Below are positions 41,886 through 50,614 of a DNA stretch of 64,000 bases, piece by piece. The DNA is taken from the NCBI RefSeq assembly GCF_009674535.1, contig NZ_WKJK01000011.1, forward strand, positions 1 through 64,000, written 5' to 3'. The notes beneath the pieces were generated by a model, which saw nothing but the letters and a program-made list of their open reading frames with translations, was not told where the DNA came from and ran no database searches. The position numbers and the translations under genes were made by a program. Each line of letters starts with the position of its first letter. The first letter of the stretch is position 1. This DNA is from Duganella guangzhouensis (GTDB lineage Bacteria; Pseudomonadota; Gammaproteobacteria; Burkholderiales; Burkholderiaceae_D).

Positions 41886-42683
41886 GTGAACAATACCGCA
41901 GCTTTCAGAACGCTGATCATGGCTGGCAGCCTGGCCATCGCAAGCGCTTCCCATGCGCAGGATAACGACCCGCACACCGTGGGCTGGAATGTCGTTGCTG
42001 GCGGCGGTCTGGCTGTTATGCCAACCTATGAGGGCAGTGATAAAAGCCGGACCATCCCAACGCCGTTTGTGCGGGCGGTCTACGATGACATGCTGTCGAT
42101 CGGAGTGGATGGCGTGAACGCCTACTGGCGGCTGGACGGTTTCCGCGTCGGCGCGGGATTGACCTTTAACGGTGGTCGCAAGGACCATGAATCCAATGGC
42201 ATCATCCAGTCAGGGGATGACCGCTTGCGCGGCATGGGCGATATTAGCGCGGCTCCCGGTTTCAAGATCTTTGTCGCCGACGATATTTATGGCGTCAATG
42301 TCAGCAGCGCCGTGACGAAATTCTCGGGCACCGATAACAAGGGAGTGGTTGCCAATATCGGCGCTGGCGTGCCGTTCAAGTTATCTCAGGATTTAACGGT
42401 AACGGCCCACGTGGACGCAACCTGGGCAAACCGCGATTACATGCAGACCTTCTTCGGCGTGACCGCCACCCAGTCGGCCAATTCCGGCTTCAGCCAATTC
42501 ACGCCGAAATCCGGTCTGAAAGATGCGGAATTCGGTGTGAGGGCGGAATATCGCCTCGATCCGCACTGGTTCATCTCGGCCAACGTGGGAGTGAAAAGAC
42601 TTGAAGGCGATGCGGCAAAGAGTCCGCTCATCGCCTCTAAATCTCAGGCGGTATTTATGTCGGTGCTGGGATATCGCTTCTAA
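41886..42683 (+). CDS. MipA/OmpV family outer membrane protein
   Basis: The 265-residue protein starts with GTG, supported by AAGGA five bases upstream, and has a signal peptide (MNNTAAFRTLIMAGSLAIASASHAQ). The remainder has alternating beta-strand character, with GWNVVAGGGLAVMPTYEGSD at the start and SVLGYRF at the end, the C-terminal aromatic typical of outer membrane barrels. The family includes MltA-interacting MipA and OmpV porin-like proteins; the actual role is unknown. It is divergent from a two-component pair that probably controls it. Confidence 0.85.
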   Translation: MNNTAAFRTLIMAGSLAIASASHAQDNDPHTVGWNVVAGGGLAVMPTYEGSDKSRTIPTPFVRAVYDDMLSIGVDGVNAYWRLDGFRVGAGLTFNGGRKDHESNGIIQSGDDRLRGMGDISAAPGFKIFVADDIYGVNVSSAVTKFSGTDNKGVVANIGAGVPFKLSQDLTVTAHVDATWANRDYMQTFFGVTATQSANSGFSQFTPKSGLKDAEFGVRAEYRLDPHWFISANVGVKRLEGDAAKSPLIASKSQAVFMSVLGYRF

Positions 42684-42719
42684 CTGGCAGCTAAGTGCCG
42701 CGTTCGATGGTGGGCGTTG

Positions 42720-42840
42720 GATGATCAATGGTGGATCGCTACTAGCGTTGGCGATTCTTGGCGTCATCGCCGCCAAAATCTACATCGCCCGCGCAAGATG
42801 TCTGCGATCCAAACATCTGGTCGTTGCTGCAAAGAGTTGA
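42720..42840 (+). pseudogene. Decayed duplicate of the potI 3' end
   Basis: The frame reads GVIAAKIYIARARCLRSKHL then VVAAKS and a stop, against GVIASSIYIARAERLRSKQL then AAAAKG in intact potI. The DNA is also alignable without gaps over the last 84 bases, roughly three quarters identical by eye. Nothing upstream of about 42720 resembles potI. It lies 37 bases after the MipA-type gene, so the kinase-regulator-MipA block is flanked by two potI 3' ends. Confidence 0.75.
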
Positions 42841-42986
42841 TCGCTTTAACCGAGGTGGTAGCGTCAGACGAGATGTTTGGCTAGGCAGGCTTGCGGGCCA
42901 CGCCAGACGCTCAGTTGAGTCAATCAGGAACATCTGAGCAATATACCTTGCGCTATCCTTCTTTGGATACAGCAAGCCGTGACATG

Positions 42987-43922
42987 TCAACGATGAAGAT
43001 CGAGGCCATTGATGGGAAGTAGTATCTTGCGACCATTTACTTTTCCGAGCACTTGGTAGTATGTGGAATACCATCGATCAAGCGGAAAGAAAGACAAAGG
43101 CGCACCGGCCTGTGGATGTTTGCCTTCCGCCGCATCTTGAGCCGCCATCGCCGCAAGTAGCTGTTTCGGAAAAGCAGGCATCGCCTCTTCCTGCATGTGC
43201 GGATCACCGTTAGTGAATGAAATTAACGCTGGCCCCACAAGCTTTGGCCATTGTTTCCGCGCCCATTTTGGCCACCACCAAGGCTCGAGTTCGTCAATTA
43301 ATGCTTCGCGAAGTTCATCTACCGCCCGGCGGTAGGTCTTTTCATCGTCTTTCGCGTGAAATGCGAGGCCGACAACTGCCGAGGTCGCATTTGCAATCAG
43401 CAAAGGCCCGACGATTCGTTCGATATCCGCTATTGTCTGTGGCGGACTGTCAGCGTCGGCCAGCTTCTTCTGGAACTCAAGCACTGCCTCATTACGTAAG
43501 TCGTCCAACTTAATCAGATTACGATACAGCTTCTGACTGTAAACGATCGAATTTAGTTTCGGTATGTGCCGACGTCGTTCCATCAAGAAACTGAGGGACG
43601 AAAAATCTATATACGTTTCCGCATAAGCCTGAAACGTGGCATGTACGAGCATGAACACAGGAGCAACTGCTCCTCTCGCTGGATTTGCCAAGTCGTAACG
43701 AAAGCTTTTCCGAAAACCCAAATAGTCATCAATCTGGTCGCGTAGCGTAAGTAATGCAAGGTTGCCGGCTGCTATTCGCTCCCTACGGAGTTTACGGGCA
43801 TCGTTGTACCGCGCCACCACAAAGGCGAAAGTTGCACCGACAAAGGGGCCAATGATCAGTTTGGCCAAGTTCCAGTAATGGGTAGCGTCATCTGAAACTG
43901 GGGTACTTTGCAGCGCGTCCAT
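42987..43922 (-). CDS. Hypothetical membrane-anchored protein
   Basis: A 311-residue protein with one N-terminal membrane helix (LAKLIIGPFVGATFAFVVARY) followed by a charged helical region (NDARKLRRERIAAGNLALL) and a long cytosolic part with no motif that I recognise (WWWPKWARKQWPKL is a striking tryptophan-rich segment). Its base composition is lower in GC than the flanking chromosome, suggesting horizontal acquisition. The gene points away from the HEPN pair and lies directly beyond the potI remnant. No function can be offered. Confidence 0.7.
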   Translation of the reverse strand: MDALQSTPVSDDATHYWNLAKLIIGPFVGATFAFVVARYNDARKLRRERIAAGNLALLTLRDQIDDYLGFRKSFRYDLANPARGAVAPVFMLVHATFQAYAETYIDFSSLSFLMERRRHIPKLNSIVYSQKLYRNLIKLDDLRNEAVLEFQKKLADADSPPQTIADIERIVGPLLIANATSAVVGLAFHAKDDEKTYRRAVDELREALIDELEPWWWPKWARKQWPKLVGPALISFTNGDPHMQEEAMPAFPKQLLAAMAAQDAAEGKHPQAGAPLSFFPLDRWYSTYYQVLGKVNGRKILLPINGLDLHR

Positions 43923-44319
43923 TGGCTTCCTTTGTGAAATGCAACGCTGTGTTATCTATTCCCTGCTGTTCTTGTATCAAGAGAATTATTCAATTAGTCG
44001 ATTTAGGGCTTGAGCCGGGGTTCGGGCCGATTATGTTTAGCACACGCGTCGAATATCGGCTTTATGTGCCCGTTTGTGGACGGTTTCTGCCATTCACTAA
44101 GCATAACATCTTGCCAGGATGGAATCATGCATCGATCGCTTTAGGGCAGGCGCCACCGCGTTGGCACGCGTCGGTGGTGTTGAAGTGTTCGCCGGAAGGC
44201 GTAATAGGGACCGGCTGCGGCTGCGGCTGCGGCTGGGGCGAAGCGCAGGGTTAAGCAATCTCGCTGCCCACATTTTTCATAGTGAGATAATGGCCCATTC
44301 GCCAGGGGGGGCCAAAATG
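43923..44319. other. Intergenic stretch of about 400 bases, no gene recognised
   Basis: This region separates two divergent units of low-GC genes. A plus-strand open frame runs through most of it but has no ribosome binding site and no recognisable similarity. A short tandem run of CTGCGG (four units near 44212-44236) is present. It presumably contains the promoters of both units. Confidence 0.5.
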
Positions 44320-44850
44320 GTTGATAAGTTTATGGAGTTTGTTCAGGAGCAGTCTTCGGCAGCGCAGGACGCTTCTAATTCCGAGCTATCTGTTGAGGCT
44401 GAGGTGACGCGCTGGTTGGATCACTTGAACACCTTGGGCAAGTTTGTCGATGATTCGCTCAAACCGTATGCCGAGTCCGGAATCAAGACGACCAAGCGGA
44501 TGGTGAGGATCACTGAGGAGCCGACCGGAGAGTACGAGGTGCCGCAATTCGAGATCAGCGTTGGCAGTGCTCTCGTCCGACTGAAGCCAATCGGCACCTT
44601 TTTGATCGGTGCGTTTGGCCGGGTCGATATGGAAGGGCCGCGTGGAGTGTGTCGTTTCATTCTTGTGCCGAGCAAAGCGCAAACTCCTCTGTTCGCGTTC
44701 AACGCGCCAGACGCCGAGCAGATGGCGAAGGATAAGCCATGGGCTGATCTGGTGTGGAAAATCATGCCAGCTCCGCCGTCTCGTAGTTACATTGACCTCA
44801 GTTCAGAGGTATTTCGGGATTTCTTCATCAAGGTGGTTCGCGGTGTCTAG
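44320..44850 (+). CDS. Hypothetical protein upstream of a HEPN-like gene
   Basis: The start at 44320 follows a purine-rich AGGGGGGGCC and gives 176 residues; the ATG at 44290 is an alternative adding ten. The N-terminal 60 residues are acidic and helical (FMEFVQEQSSAAQDASNSEL), and the rest looks like a beta-rich domain (FEISVGSALVRLKPIGTFLI, GRVDMEGPRGVCRFILVP). I do not recognise a family. Its end overlaps the start of the next gene by eight bases, so the two proteins are probably partners. Confidence 0.72.
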   Translation, partial: VDKFMEFVQEQSSAAQDASNSELSVEAEVTRWLDHLNTLGKFVDDSLKPYAESGIKTTKRMVRITEEPTGEYEVPQFEISVGSALVRLKPIGTFLIGAFGRVDMEGPRGVCRFILVPSKAQTPLFAFNAPDAEQMAKDKPWADLVWKIMPAPPSRSYIDLSSEVFRDFFIKVVRGV

Positions 44851-45382
44851 AGTCAGCTTTTCCGAGCTGGAGCAGTCATTGCCTGAGGTTGCGCGACACC
44901 ATACCCTGGTGTCCACAGCGATCTACGATTTGTTCGCCCTGACACCTTCCGCGCAGTTGGCGCTACATCCAAGTTTGGCAGGTTACACAGGGCTGCCGGT
45001 GGAAGAGGTTCGTGCGATTGTGCTTGCTGAACACGATCATAATAGCGCCCTGTCTGTGTTGGCGTGCGTGGAAGCGGCACTGCGTACGGACTATTTAAAG
45101 CGCTGCTATACCAAACAAAAAGACGATATCGCTCGATCATTTCGGGACATCTACAAAAAAAGGGCTGAGCGCGCCAGATTGGACGACGATATTCTTGCCT
45201 GCTGGCGTGACTCTTCTAGCATCCCGAAGGTGTTGATTGGCGAGTTGATCGGCGCATTCAACTATCGACACTGGTTGGCGCACGGCCGATATTGGACTCA
45301 AAAATTTGGCAGATTATATGACTACCCGACGGTGTACACCATCGCTGACGCGTTCCTGGAAGCGATGAAGCAGCACGAGTAG
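44843..45382 (+). CDS. HEPN-domain protein (RiboL-PSP-HEPN-like)
   Basis: The GTG start at 44843 overlaps the previous stop and is preceded by AAGGTGG; the product has 179 residues. It is all helical and carries R142-x4-H147 in NYRHWLAHGRYW, the RX4-6H active-site pattern of HEPN ribonucleases, near the expected C-terminal position. Many HEPN proteins are toxins or effectors of abortive defence, usually next to an antitoxin. Here the overlapping upstream gene would be the partner. The RNase role is inference from motif and context. Confidence 0.72.
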   Translation: MSRVSFSELEQSLPEVARHHTLVSTAIYDLFALTPSAQLALHPSLAGYTGLPVEEVRAIVLAEHDHNSALSVLACVEAALRTDYLKRCYTKQKDDIARSFRDIYKKRAERARLDDDILACWRDSSSIPKVLIGELIGAFNYRHWLAHGRYWTQKFGRLYDYPTVYTIADAFLEAMKQHE

Positions 45383-45408
45383 GAAAGCTGCCGGGAAAGG
45401 ACTATCGT

Positions 45409-47040
45409 CTACGATGGCGGCGCGTACTTTTTGCGCAGCGTCGCGTATTGGGCGATCAAGCCGGGCAGTAGCGGGTGGTTGGCTTGTTCTTCGCGTATGC
45501 GCCGCAGCAGTCCGGTGCATTCAGTGGCCAATTCGGCATCCCAGCCGCTGTCGTTCAGCAGGCGCAGAATGGCGGTGACGGCGACCGTCCGCAAGCCGTG
45601 ATGGTCCGGATAGCGTCGCAGGGTTTTGCGCAGGACGTCGACGGCGTCGCCCTGGGCGCCGCCACGACTCAGTTCAGCCGCTTCGCGTACGGCGGCATCG
45701 ACGGCGGCGTCGGGATTTTCTTCGTAGCGTTTGACGAAGTCGACCCGGTTGGCTTCGCGGCAGACCGCTTCCACCTGTGCCGCGCCGATGCCGCTGGACG
45801 GATCGGCGATCAGTTCATCCAACAGCACCACGGCTTGTTCGTCGAGTCCATTTTTCAGGCAGCTGTGGGCCAGGCCCAGTTTGATGTTGCTGGACATGCC
45901 GGTGCTCTCGGACAGCTTGGTCATGGCCTTGTCCAGCGCGGCGGCGGCACCGGCGGTATCGCCGTTCAGTTCCTTGACCATGGCGTTGGCATAGGCGTGG
46001 CAAACGTCGGTGGTGGGCGTGCTGCGCAACGAGCGCTCCAGATCGCGCGCGGTTGCGGCGGCGCCGGCGGCATCGCCTTTTTTAACCAGTGTGCGTACCA
46101 GGTTGACGTGGTCTGAAGCGTCGCGGAATTCGGAGTGGCGGGACTTGACCAGTACCTGTTTGTACGCGCGCTCGGCGGCGTCGACGTCGCCGGTGGCGAG
46201 CGCCACGTCGCCCAGGCTGCGCAGCCGCACCACCATGTGCGGCGAGATGGCGACGGCGTCTTCCAGCACCGTTTTGGCTTCCGCATCGCGTCCCGATCCG
46301 CGCAGGATGGCGGCCAGCAGGTCGTAGGCCGCCATCTGTTCGGGATTGTCCGCCACCAGTTGTTTGAGCAGCGCTTCCGCGTCGGCCAGCCGGCCCTGCT
46401 GCTGGATGCTGCGTGCCTGGCCCAATTGCGCCCAGCCTAGCGGTTTTTGTTTGAGGATGGCGGCGTATGCTTGCTCGGCTTCGCTGTGGCGTTCAAGGCT
46501 GGTCAGCACTTCGGCGCGCAGGCGGGCAAACTCCAGCGCGTAGCGCGGTTGACTTTGTACTAATTCCTGGCAAGTGGTGATGGCGTCGCTCGCGCGGCCC
46601 TGGCTGACCATCTGGTACACCGGCAGCAGCGCGGCGCGGCGCTGCAACGCGCGCGTGATGCGCTGGGAGATGACTTCGACGGTGAACGGTTTGAGCACGT
46701 AGTCGCTGGGCTGCAGCTCGGCGGCGCCGATCACTTTGTTGTACACGCCCTCGGAGGTCAGCATCATGAAGATGGCCCACTGCGGAATGATGCGGTGATG
46801 GCGCAGGTCTTCCAGCAACTGCTGGCCATCCTGGCCGGTCTGGTCGCCGCTGCCGCCGAGATCATACTCGCACAGGATGACGTCATACGAGCGCATGCTG
46901 AGCTGGCGGATCGCGGTGGCGGCATTGACCGCGTGATCGACCTTGCTGATGTTGATCTGCGTGAGCATGTTATGCACGCTGGAGCGCATGCTTTGATTGG
47001 GGTCGACAATCAATACCGACAGGTGACTGTAGTCTGACAT
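45409..47040 (-). CDS. Response regulator receiver protein with TPR repeats
   Basis: The 543-residue protein has an N-terminal receiver domain (VLIVDPNQSMRSSV, phosphoacceptor D60 in CEYD, LKPFTVEVISQRI) and then about ten helical TPR-type repeats (PLGWAQLGQARSIQQQGRLA, NPEQMAAYDLLAAILRG). It has no DNA-binding or enzymatic output, so it probably acts through protein contacts. No kinase is adjacent. It converges on the HEPN gene with a 26-base gap that contains no terminator-like hairpin. Confidence 0.88.
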   Translation of the reverse strand: MSDYSHLSVLIVDPNQSMRSSVHNMLTQINISKVDHAVNAATAIRQLSMRSYDVILCEYDLGGSGDQTGQDGQQLLEDLRHHRIIPQWAIFMMLTSEGVYNKVIGAAELQPSDYVLKPFTVEVISQRITRALQRRAALLPVYQMVSQGRASDAITTCQELVQSQPRYALEFARLRAEVLTSLERHSEAEQAYAAILKQKPLGWAQLGQARSIQQQGRLADAEALLKQLVADNPEQMAAYDLLAAILRGSGRDAEAKTVLEDAVAISPHMVVRLRSLGDVALATGDVDAAERAYKQVLVKSRHSEFRDASDHVNLVRTLVKKGDAAGAAATARDLERSLRSTPTTDVCHAYANAMVKELNGDTAGAAAALDKAMTKLSESTGMSSNIKLGLAHSCLKNGLDEQAVVLLDELIADPSSGIGAAQVEAVCREANRVDFVKRYEENPDAAVDAAVREAAELSRGGAQGDAVDVLRKTLRRYPDHHGLRTVAVTAILRLLNDSGWDAELATECTGLLRRIREEQANHPLLPGLIAQYATLRKKYAPPS

Positions 47041-47127
47041 GGGGATCTTCTTTGGTCAGGAGAATGCGCTGTCAATTATGAGCCCGCCCCCCGAGAACTG
47101 CAAATCCCGATTGGACTGGTCGTTTTG

Positions 47128-48264
47128 CTAATCCTTGTCTTTATCCCACGCCGCGCTGGCGATGAAGATGGCGGCGCCGCACCACAGCACGGCCGGCAGC
47201 GCGTTGACGCCTGCGGTCTGCATCAAGACGCCGGTCACCAGCGGGCCGCCGGCGCTGGTGATGCCCCAGCTGGCGTTGACCACCGCGCTGGCGGCGACCA
47301 GCGATTGACCTTCGAAGCGTTCGCCGCACGCCACCAGCGACAGCATGTAGATGGCGCCGGCCACCGCGCCCAGCACCAGCAGCAGCGTCCACCACAACCA
47401 CGGCGTGGCGGCCGCGAAAGGCAGCAGCGGCAGCAGCACGCACACCGCGATGCCGCAGCCGACGTGCACGCGGCGGCGTCCCACATGATCGGCCAGCCAG
47501 CCGAAGGCGAATTGCAGCGCGGTGTCGCCCACCAGCACCACGGTGGCCGACAGCACCGCCAGTTCGGTTGCGATGCCGTGCCGCATGGCGTACAGCGGCA
47601 GCAGACTTAAGGCGACGGTGTCGAACATGGCGAAGAAGGCGGCACCGATGGCGATCATCCACATGCGCGGCAGGATGCGCTGCCACGGCACATGTGGCTC
47701 ATCTTCGTGACCGTGCGTGCCGCCGGCGATCAGCAGCATGCCGGGCAGCGCGAGCAGGAATAGCGCGCCGCAGGCGGCAAACGGCAGAGTGACTTTGCCG
47801 GCCAATGCGGCCACCAGCGCGGGACCAATCAGTTGGAACAGGGTGAAGGCGGTGGTGTAGATGGCCACCACGCGGCCGCGCGAATTTTGCGGCGCCAGGT
47901 TGTTGACCCATGCTTCACCGATGGTGAACAGCACGCCCATCGACGCGCCGAACACGAGTCGCAGCGCGCCCCAGGCCAGCAGACTGTCGGTGCATTCCAT
48001 CAGCGCGGTGGACACGGCGGCCGCCAGGATCGCGCCTATCATGCAGCCGCGCGGACCGTGGCCGGCCACCCAGCGCGAGACGAAGGGCGCGGCGGCCAGG
48101 ATGCCGACCGCGCTGATGGCGGTGATCACGCCGATCACGCCCGAGCCTACGCCGCGCTGGTCCAGCGTCAGCGCGGTGAGCGGGATGGTGGCGCCCAGTC
48201 CGAGGCCGACCACGCCGATGCTGGCGACCAGTGCGATGAAATCGCGCCATGGCATGTTCTTCAT
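47128..48264 (-). CDS. MFS transporter
   Basis: A 378-residue major facilitator with twelve hydrophobic helices and the motif pair GLGLGATIPLTALTLDQRG and SRWVAGHGPRGCM in the first half, with a degenerate second repeat (FGWLADHVGRRRVHVG). It resembles the YcaD-like drug/sugar efflux group, but no substrate can be assigned. Its start overlaps the end of the MocR-type regulator gene by four bases, so the pair is translationally coupled. Confidence 0.85.
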   Translation of the reverse strand: MKNMPWRDFIALVASIGVVGLGLGATIPLTALTLDQRGVGSGVIGVITAISAVGILAAAPFVSRWVAGHGPRGCMIGAILAAAVSTALMECTDSLLAWGALRLVFGASMGVLFTIGEAWVNNLAPQNSRGRVVAIYTTAFTLFQLIGPALVAALAGKVTLPFAACGALFLLALPGMLLIAGGTHGHEDEPHVPWQRILPRMWMIAIGAAFFAMFDTVALSLLPLYAMRHGIATELAVLSATVVLVGDTALQFAFGWLADHVGRRRVHVGCGIAVCVLLPLLPFAAATPWLWWTLLLVLGAVAGAIYMLSLVACGERFEGQSLVAASAVVNASWGITSAGGPLVTGVLMQTAGVNALPAVLWCGAAIFIASAAWDKDKD

Positions 48265-49748
48265 GCGCGTACTCCGGCGGCGATGATGGCGCCCAGCAGA
48301 CGGCCGTAGTCGGTGATCTGTTCGGGCGTGCAGTAGGCGTAGCCGACCAGCAGGCCGCGTCGTCGCGGCGCCTCCATGTAGTAGGTGGACAGCGCCTTGA
48401 CCGAGATCTGCGCCTCGGCCGCGCGCTGTGCCAACGCCACGTCGTCCACGTGGTCCGGTAGTTCGATCACCAGATGCAGGCCGGATTCCTCACGCGAGAT
48501 GGAGACGCCGGCCGGCAGCTGCTGCGCCAGCATGCGGCGTAGCAGTTCGCGCCGCGCGCCGTAGGTCTGACGGATTTTGCGGACGTGGGTGGTGAAGTGG
48601 CCGAGTGTGATGAAGTCGGCCAGCGTGGCCTGCACGGTCAGCTGGCCGGGCCGCTGCAAGTCATACAGCGCGCTGCGGAAGGCGGCAATCAGCGCCGGCG
48701 GCACCACCAGGTAGCCGACCTTGATGCCGGGGTAGAGCACTTTGGAGAAGGTTCCCATGTAGAGCACGCGGTCGTCGTCATCGAGACCCTGCAGCGCGGC
48801 CAGGGGCCGGCCGGTGTAGCGGAATTCGCTGTCATAGTCGTCTTCCAGTATCCACGCATCCTTGCGCACGGCGGCGCCAAGCAGTTCGCGGCGACGGGCC
48901 AGGCTCATGACGGCGCCGGTCGGGTACTGGTGCGATGGCGTGACGTAGATCAGGCGTGGCTTGGTGGCCAGGTCGGCTTCGTCCAGCGCAATGCCGTCGG
49001 CGTCGACGGTGATGGGGCGCAGTTTCAGTTCGCGCGCCTGGAACACGCGACGCGCGCCCCAGTAGCACGGGTCTTCGACCCACGCGGTGTCGCCGGCGTC
49101 GGCCAGCAGTTGCGCGCACAGGTCGAGCGATTGCTGGGTGCCGGCGGTGATCATCACCTGTTCCACTTCCACTTTCACCGAGCGCGAGATGCGCAGGTAT
49201 TCGGTGATGGCGCGCCGCAGCGGCAGATGGCCGCCGGACTGGCCATAGTCCAGCAAATCGTGACGCGCTTCGCGCCACACGCGGTTCTGCAGCCGCTGCC
49301 ACAGTTTGAACGGGAAGGACGAAAAATCCGGCTCGCCCGGCGCAAACGGCTGGATCTCGAACTGCGGCCCGGCCGCATAGGCGGTCAGCTCCTGGCCACG
49401 TCGCGACAGGCGGGCGTGGCGTGGTGCGCTGCGTGTCTGTGGCGCGGCGCCAACACCACGCATCGAGGCGCGGTGCGCCTGCAGATCAGCCACGTAGGTA
49501 CCGCTGCCGCGCGCACTGACCACATAACCCTCCGCCGCCAACTGTTCGAAAGCGGCGATGACGGTATTGCGTGCCATGCCCAGATCCCGCGCCAGATCAC
49601 GGCTGGAAGGCAGTTTGCTGCCCGCGCCCAGGCGTTGCTGGTGGATCGCGGCCTTGGCGGCTTCGTACAGTCTGCGCTGCTGGGAGAGGCGGGAATGGAA
49701 GCCGGTCTGCGCCAGCGCGTGCGCCAGCAGGTCGGAAGTGGGGGACAT
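48261..49748 (-). CDS. MocR/PdxR family regulator (GntR HTH plus aminotransferase-like domain)
   Basis: From the ATG at 49748 the protein has 495 residues. The N-terminal GntR winged helix (LPSSRDLARDLGMARNTVIA, GYVVSARGSGTYVA) is joined to an aspartate-aminotransferase-fold domain with a PLP lysine in TFSKVLYPGIKVGY. Such proteins sense PLP together with a metabolite, for instance GABA in GabR. It is divergent from the puuD-puuA polyamine operon and coupled to an MFS transporter, so it may control either or both. The frame extends upstream to 49814 without a plausible start. Confidence 0.92.
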   Translation of the reverse strand: MSPTSDLLAHALAQTGFHSRLSQQRRLYEAAKAAIHQQRLGAGSKLPSSRDLARDLGMARNTVIAAFEQLAAEGYVVSARGSGTYVADLQAHRASMRGVGAAPQTRSAPRHARLSRRGQELTAYAAGPQFEIQPFAPGEPDFSSFPFKLWQRLQNRVWREARHDLLDYGQSGGHLPLRRAITEYLRISRSVKVEVEQVMITAGTQQSLDLCAQLLADAGDTAWVEDPCYWGARRVFQARELKLRPITVDADGIALDEADLATKPRLIYVTPSHQYPTGAVMSLARRRELLGAAVRKDAWILEDDYDSEFRYTGRPLAALQGLDDDDRVLYMGTFSKVLYPGIKVGYLVVPPALIAAFRSALYDLQRPGQLTVQATLADFITLGHFTTHVRKIRQTYGARRELLRRMLAQQLPAGVSISREESGLHLVIELPDHVDDVALAQRAAEAQISVKALSTYYMEAPRRRGLLVGYAYCTPEQITDYGRLLGAIIAAGVRA

Positions 49749-49831
49749 CGGGAAAGTGGTTCTAACAATAATCGATAAGTGGCACTCACCATGATACCAA
49801 AATCGGCATATCATTTAATTAAATCAAGTAG
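49749..49831. promoter_or_regulatory. Divergent promoter region between MocR regulator and puuD
   Basis: Two direct copies of AAGTGG (49754-49759 and 49777-49782, 23 bases apart) and an ATACCA (49794-49799) lie in the region. MocR-type regulators often bind direct repeats; ATACCA is the half-site reported for GabR of Bacillus subtilis. The match is short and may be chance. Confidence 0.35.
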
Positions 49832-50596
49832 ATGAAAGCTTCTATGCGTAGCCCCATCGTATTGGTCCCCGCGTGCGTCAACCAGATCGGCGCACATCCG
49901 TATCACACCGCGCAGCTCAAGTACGTGGCCGCCGTGGCGGACGGCGCGCGCTGCACGCCGCTGATCGTCCCCGCCTTGGGCGCGACCACCGACATTGAAA
50001 CGCTGCTGGCGCTGGCCGACGGCGTGATGCTGACCGGTTCTCCCTCCAACGTTCACGCCAGCCTGTATGGCGAAGCGCTGCTCGATCCATCGCTGCCGCT
50101 GGACGCGGCGCGCGACGCCACCACGCTGCCGCTGATACGCGCCGCCATCCAGCGCGGCATTCCGCTGCTGGCGATCTGCCGCGGTTTCCAGGAAGTGAAT
50201 GTGGCGCTGGGCGGCACACTGCATCAGGCGGTGCATGCGGTGGACGGCATGAACGATCACCGCGAGCGCAAGGACGATGCGCTGGACCAGCAATACGCGC
50301 CCTCGCATCGCGTGCTGCTGGACCCTGGGGGACGTTTGGCCGATGTGCTGGATGACGCCACCGAAATCATGGTCAATTCGCTGCACGGCCAGGGCATCAA
50401 GCAATTGGCGCCCGGCTTGGTGGCGGAGGCGCATGCCGATGACGGTCTGGTGGAAGCCTACCGTGTCGCGGACGCCAGCGGATTCACGCTGGCGTTACAG
50501 TGGCATCCGGAGTGGCGCTTCGCCGAGAACCCGGATTCGGTCAAGATATTCAGCGCTTTCGGCGCCGCCTGCCGCGCTTACATGATCACCCGATAA
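49832..50596 (+). CDS. puuD: Gamma-glutamyl-gamma-aminobutyrate hydrolase
   Basis: PuuD is a class I amidotransferase-fold hydrolase that frees GABA from gamma-glutamyl-GABA, the last step of the Puu putrescine route. The 254-residue protein has the nucleophile cysteine in AICRGFQEVNVALGG and the histidine/glutamate pair in LQWHPEW. It opens the operon of synthetases, aminotransferases and an aldehyde dehydrogenase. The start could be the ATG at 49832 or the one at 49844; neither has a strong ribosome binding site. Confidence 0.92.
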   Translation: MKASMRSPIVLVPACVNQIGAHPYHTAQLKYVAAVADGARCTPLIVPALGATTDIETLLALADGVMLTGSPSNVHASLYGEALLDPSLPLDAARDATTLPLIRAAIQRGIPLLAICRGFQEVNVALGGTLHQAVHAVDGMNDHRERKDDALDQQYAPSHRVLLDPGGRLADVLDDATEIMVNSLHGQGIKQLAPGLVAEAHADDGLVEAYRVADASGFTLALQWHPEWRFAENPDSVKIFSAFGAACRAYMITR

Positions 50597-50614
50597 CAAC
50601 AACGAGAGCAAAAA

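Noticed and set aside
44212..44236. CTGCGG tandem repeat as a phase-variable tract
   Set aside because: Only about four imperfect units, not inside or just upstream of a supported gene.
43922..44254. Plus-strand 110-codon frame in the low-GC intergenic region
   Set aside because: No ribosome binding site, no similarity, and a CGCGCG-type cysteine/glycine run at the end caused by a hexanucleotide repeat.
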